From positions 1 through 15,901 of the forward strand of contig CANPNN010000015.1 in assembly GCA_947575475.1 (NCBI GenBank): DNA of 15,901 nt, in the 5' to 3' direction. This DNA is from an uncultured Pseudoflavonifractor sp. GTDB lineage: Bacteria > Bacillota_A > Clostridia > Oscillospirales > Oscillospiraceae. Shown one piece after another: positions 14,730 to 15,901 of this stretch. Each line of letters opens with the position of its first letter. Within the stretch, counting starts at the first letter, position 1. The translations under genes were made by a program, and so were the position numbers. The notes under the pieces were generated by a model, which worked only from the letters and a program-made list of their open reading frames with translations, had not been told where the DNA came from and did no database searches.

Positions 14730-15863
14730 ATGAGCAGGACCAAGTATGAAAGAGACATTTCCTATGATAACGAGCGACATGTGTACTACCTTTACATGGA
14801 TTTGGGAAAGGACGAGGATGGCCGGCGGATCCGGCGGTACGGCACCTATCCCACCCTCTCCACCGCCCGAAGAGCCAGAGACCAGTTCCTTCTGAAAAAG
14901 GCCCAGGGGCAGTTCGTCCAGCCGGTCAGCATGACATTGGATGAATGGCTGGAGCGATGGATGCAGGAGGTCATCATCCCCAACCGGGCGGAAACCACCA
15001 CCTATGGCTACCGAAAGATCATCGACAACCATCTCTCCCCCGCCTTGGGCAGTATTCCTATTCAGGATCTGAGTCCTAAAGACCTTCAGCACTATTATGC
15101 TATCCTGATGCGAAAAAAACATTTGAGTCCCAATACTGTCCGGCGGCATCACGATCTGCTCTCTGCCGCTCTCCACGCCGCCATGCGGCAGGATCTGATC
15201 CTCCGCTGTCCCACCGAACGGGTGGAACCCCCTCATGTGATCTACAAGGAGACTCGGTATTACACCGCGGAAAATCTAAAAAAGCTCTACAAACTTGTGG
15301 AGGGCCATTGGCTGGAAACGGTGGTACACCTTGCCGGAAGTCTGGGACTTCGGCGGGAAGAGATCTGCGGCTTGCGGTGGTCCAGCGTGGACTTCCAGAT
15401 GCGGAAGATCCACATTCGGGAAGCCCGGACCGCCGCGGGAGCCAAGGTCATCGACAAGGAGACGAAAAACCGTTCCTCCTCTCGGGTGCTCCACATGGGG
15501 GACGATATCTACTACCTTCTGCGCCAGGAACGGCGGCGGCAAAATGAGAGAAAGCTGGCCGCGGGTGAAAAGTGGCCCAACAGCGGCATGGTGGCGGTTG
15601 ACAGGAAGGGCCAGCCCTTCTCCCCCAACAATCTGTCTATGAACTTCACCCGGTTTATCCGCAACAGCGACCTCCCCCCCCTGACCCTTCATGGGCTGCG
15701 GCATACCTTTGCCACAGTGGCCTCCTCTCAAGGGGCGCCCTTGTTCGACATTGGGAAGGCCCTGGGGCACTCCACCCCGGCCACCACGGGAAAAATCTAT
15801 ACCCACCTGGTAGACCAGCTCCACACCGACACCCTGGCCCGGGTTGCGGCAGCCTTACAGTAG
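14730..15863 (+). CDS. Tyrosine-type site-specific recombinase (integrase)
   Basis: The 377-residue protein starts at ATG 14730, with AAAGGAG 9 bases upstream; the frame is open from 14679 but lacks a ribosome site there. An N-terminal arm-binding region (about 1-60) is followed by a SAM-like core-binding domain (67-165) and the catalytic domain (175-377). The catalytic set is complete: R208 (SLGLRREE), K246, H321 and R324 (HGLRHTFA), H347 (GHST) and Y357 (KIYTH), the nucleophile. Length and layout match Tn916/phage-type integrases. It cuts and rejoins DNA at attachment sites. No excisionase, relaxase or phage gene is visible, since the window ends 38 bases later. Base composition resembles its neighbours, so transfer, if real, is not obvious from composition. 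Confidence 0.95.
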   Translation: MSRTKYERDISYDNERHVYYLYMDLGKDEDGRRIRRYGTYPTLSTARRARDQFLLKKAQGQFVQPVSMTLDEWLERWMQEVIIPNRAETTTYGYRKIIDNHLSPALGSIPIQDLSPKDLQHYYAILMRKKHLSPNTVRRHHDLLSAALHAAMRQDLILRCPTERVEPPHVIYKETRYYTAENLKKLYKLVEGHWLETVVHLAGSLGLRREEICGLRWSSVDFQMRKIHIREARTAAGAKVIDKETKNRSSSRVLHMGDDIYYLLRQERRRQNERKLAAGEKWPNSGMVAVDRKGQPFSPNNLSMNFTRFIRNSDLPPLTLHGLRHTFATVASSQGAPLFDIGKALGHSTPATTGKIYTHLVDQLHTDTLARVAAALQ

Positions 15864-15901
15864 CTTTCCGCGCAAATCACCTTTCTGATAAAAGAACCGA
15901 C

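Overview
The window looks like a chromosomal stretch from a Gram-positive, spore-forming gut Clostridia, most likely Oscillospiraceae (the Flavonifractor / Lawsonibacter / Intestinimonas / Pseudoflavonifractor group). The reasons are GC-rich coding DNA with A+T-rich promoters, strong AGGAGG-type ribosome binding sites, a class III fructose-1,6-bisphosphatase, a TmcAL (YlbM-type) tRNA enzyme, an SLH-anchored GH5 glycanase, and a sporulation-like M23 protein behind a sigma-E-like promoter. The genus is inferred from protein style only; no database was searched.

Layout. 1-956 (-): membrane-anchored M23 peptidase, cut by the window edge, probably SpoIVFA-like. 1045-1216 (+): tRNA-Pro(CGG) with a perfect TTGACA-17-TATAAT promoter, followed by a strongly folded non-coding element (1217-1376) and a bidirectional terminator. 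1435-3003 (-): secreted GH5 glycanase with N-terminal SLH modules. 3081-6029 (+): two-gene operon of an RluA-family pseudouridine synthase and class III Fbp. 6106-6307 (+): a miniature unit with promoter, strong Shine-Dalgarno, 27-codon ORF and terminator. 6432-7151 (+): TVP38/TMEM64 (DedA-like) membrane protein, convergent with tmcAL (7146-8324, -). 8356-9727 (+): ackA, ending in a terminator shared with the opposing lytTR-DUF3021 pair (10596-9734, -). 10732-11316 (-): RNHCP zinc-ribbon protein with a structured leader that may encode a 12-residue peptide. 11330-12846 (-): gdhA. 12914-14658 (+): COG2509-type FAD-dependent dehydrogenase. 14730-15863 (+): tyrosine recombinase, possibly the edge of an integrative element lying beyond the window.

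Most of the window is core metabolism and RNA modification in short units: gluconeogenesis (Fbp), acetate/ATP production (AckA), NADPH-linked glutamate synthesis (GdhA), rRNA/tRNA modification (Rlu-type enzyme, TmcAL) and plant-glucan attack at the cell surface (GH5-SLH). Nearly every unit has its own readable promoter and hairpin terminator.

The least explained elements are the 27-codon unit, the tandem LytTR-type site in front of lytTR-DUF3021 (two 9-bp repeats exactly 21 bp apart upstream of a promoter with no good -35), the structured leader of the RNHCP gene, and the folded element behind the tRNA. I did not see a clearly new multi-gene system.
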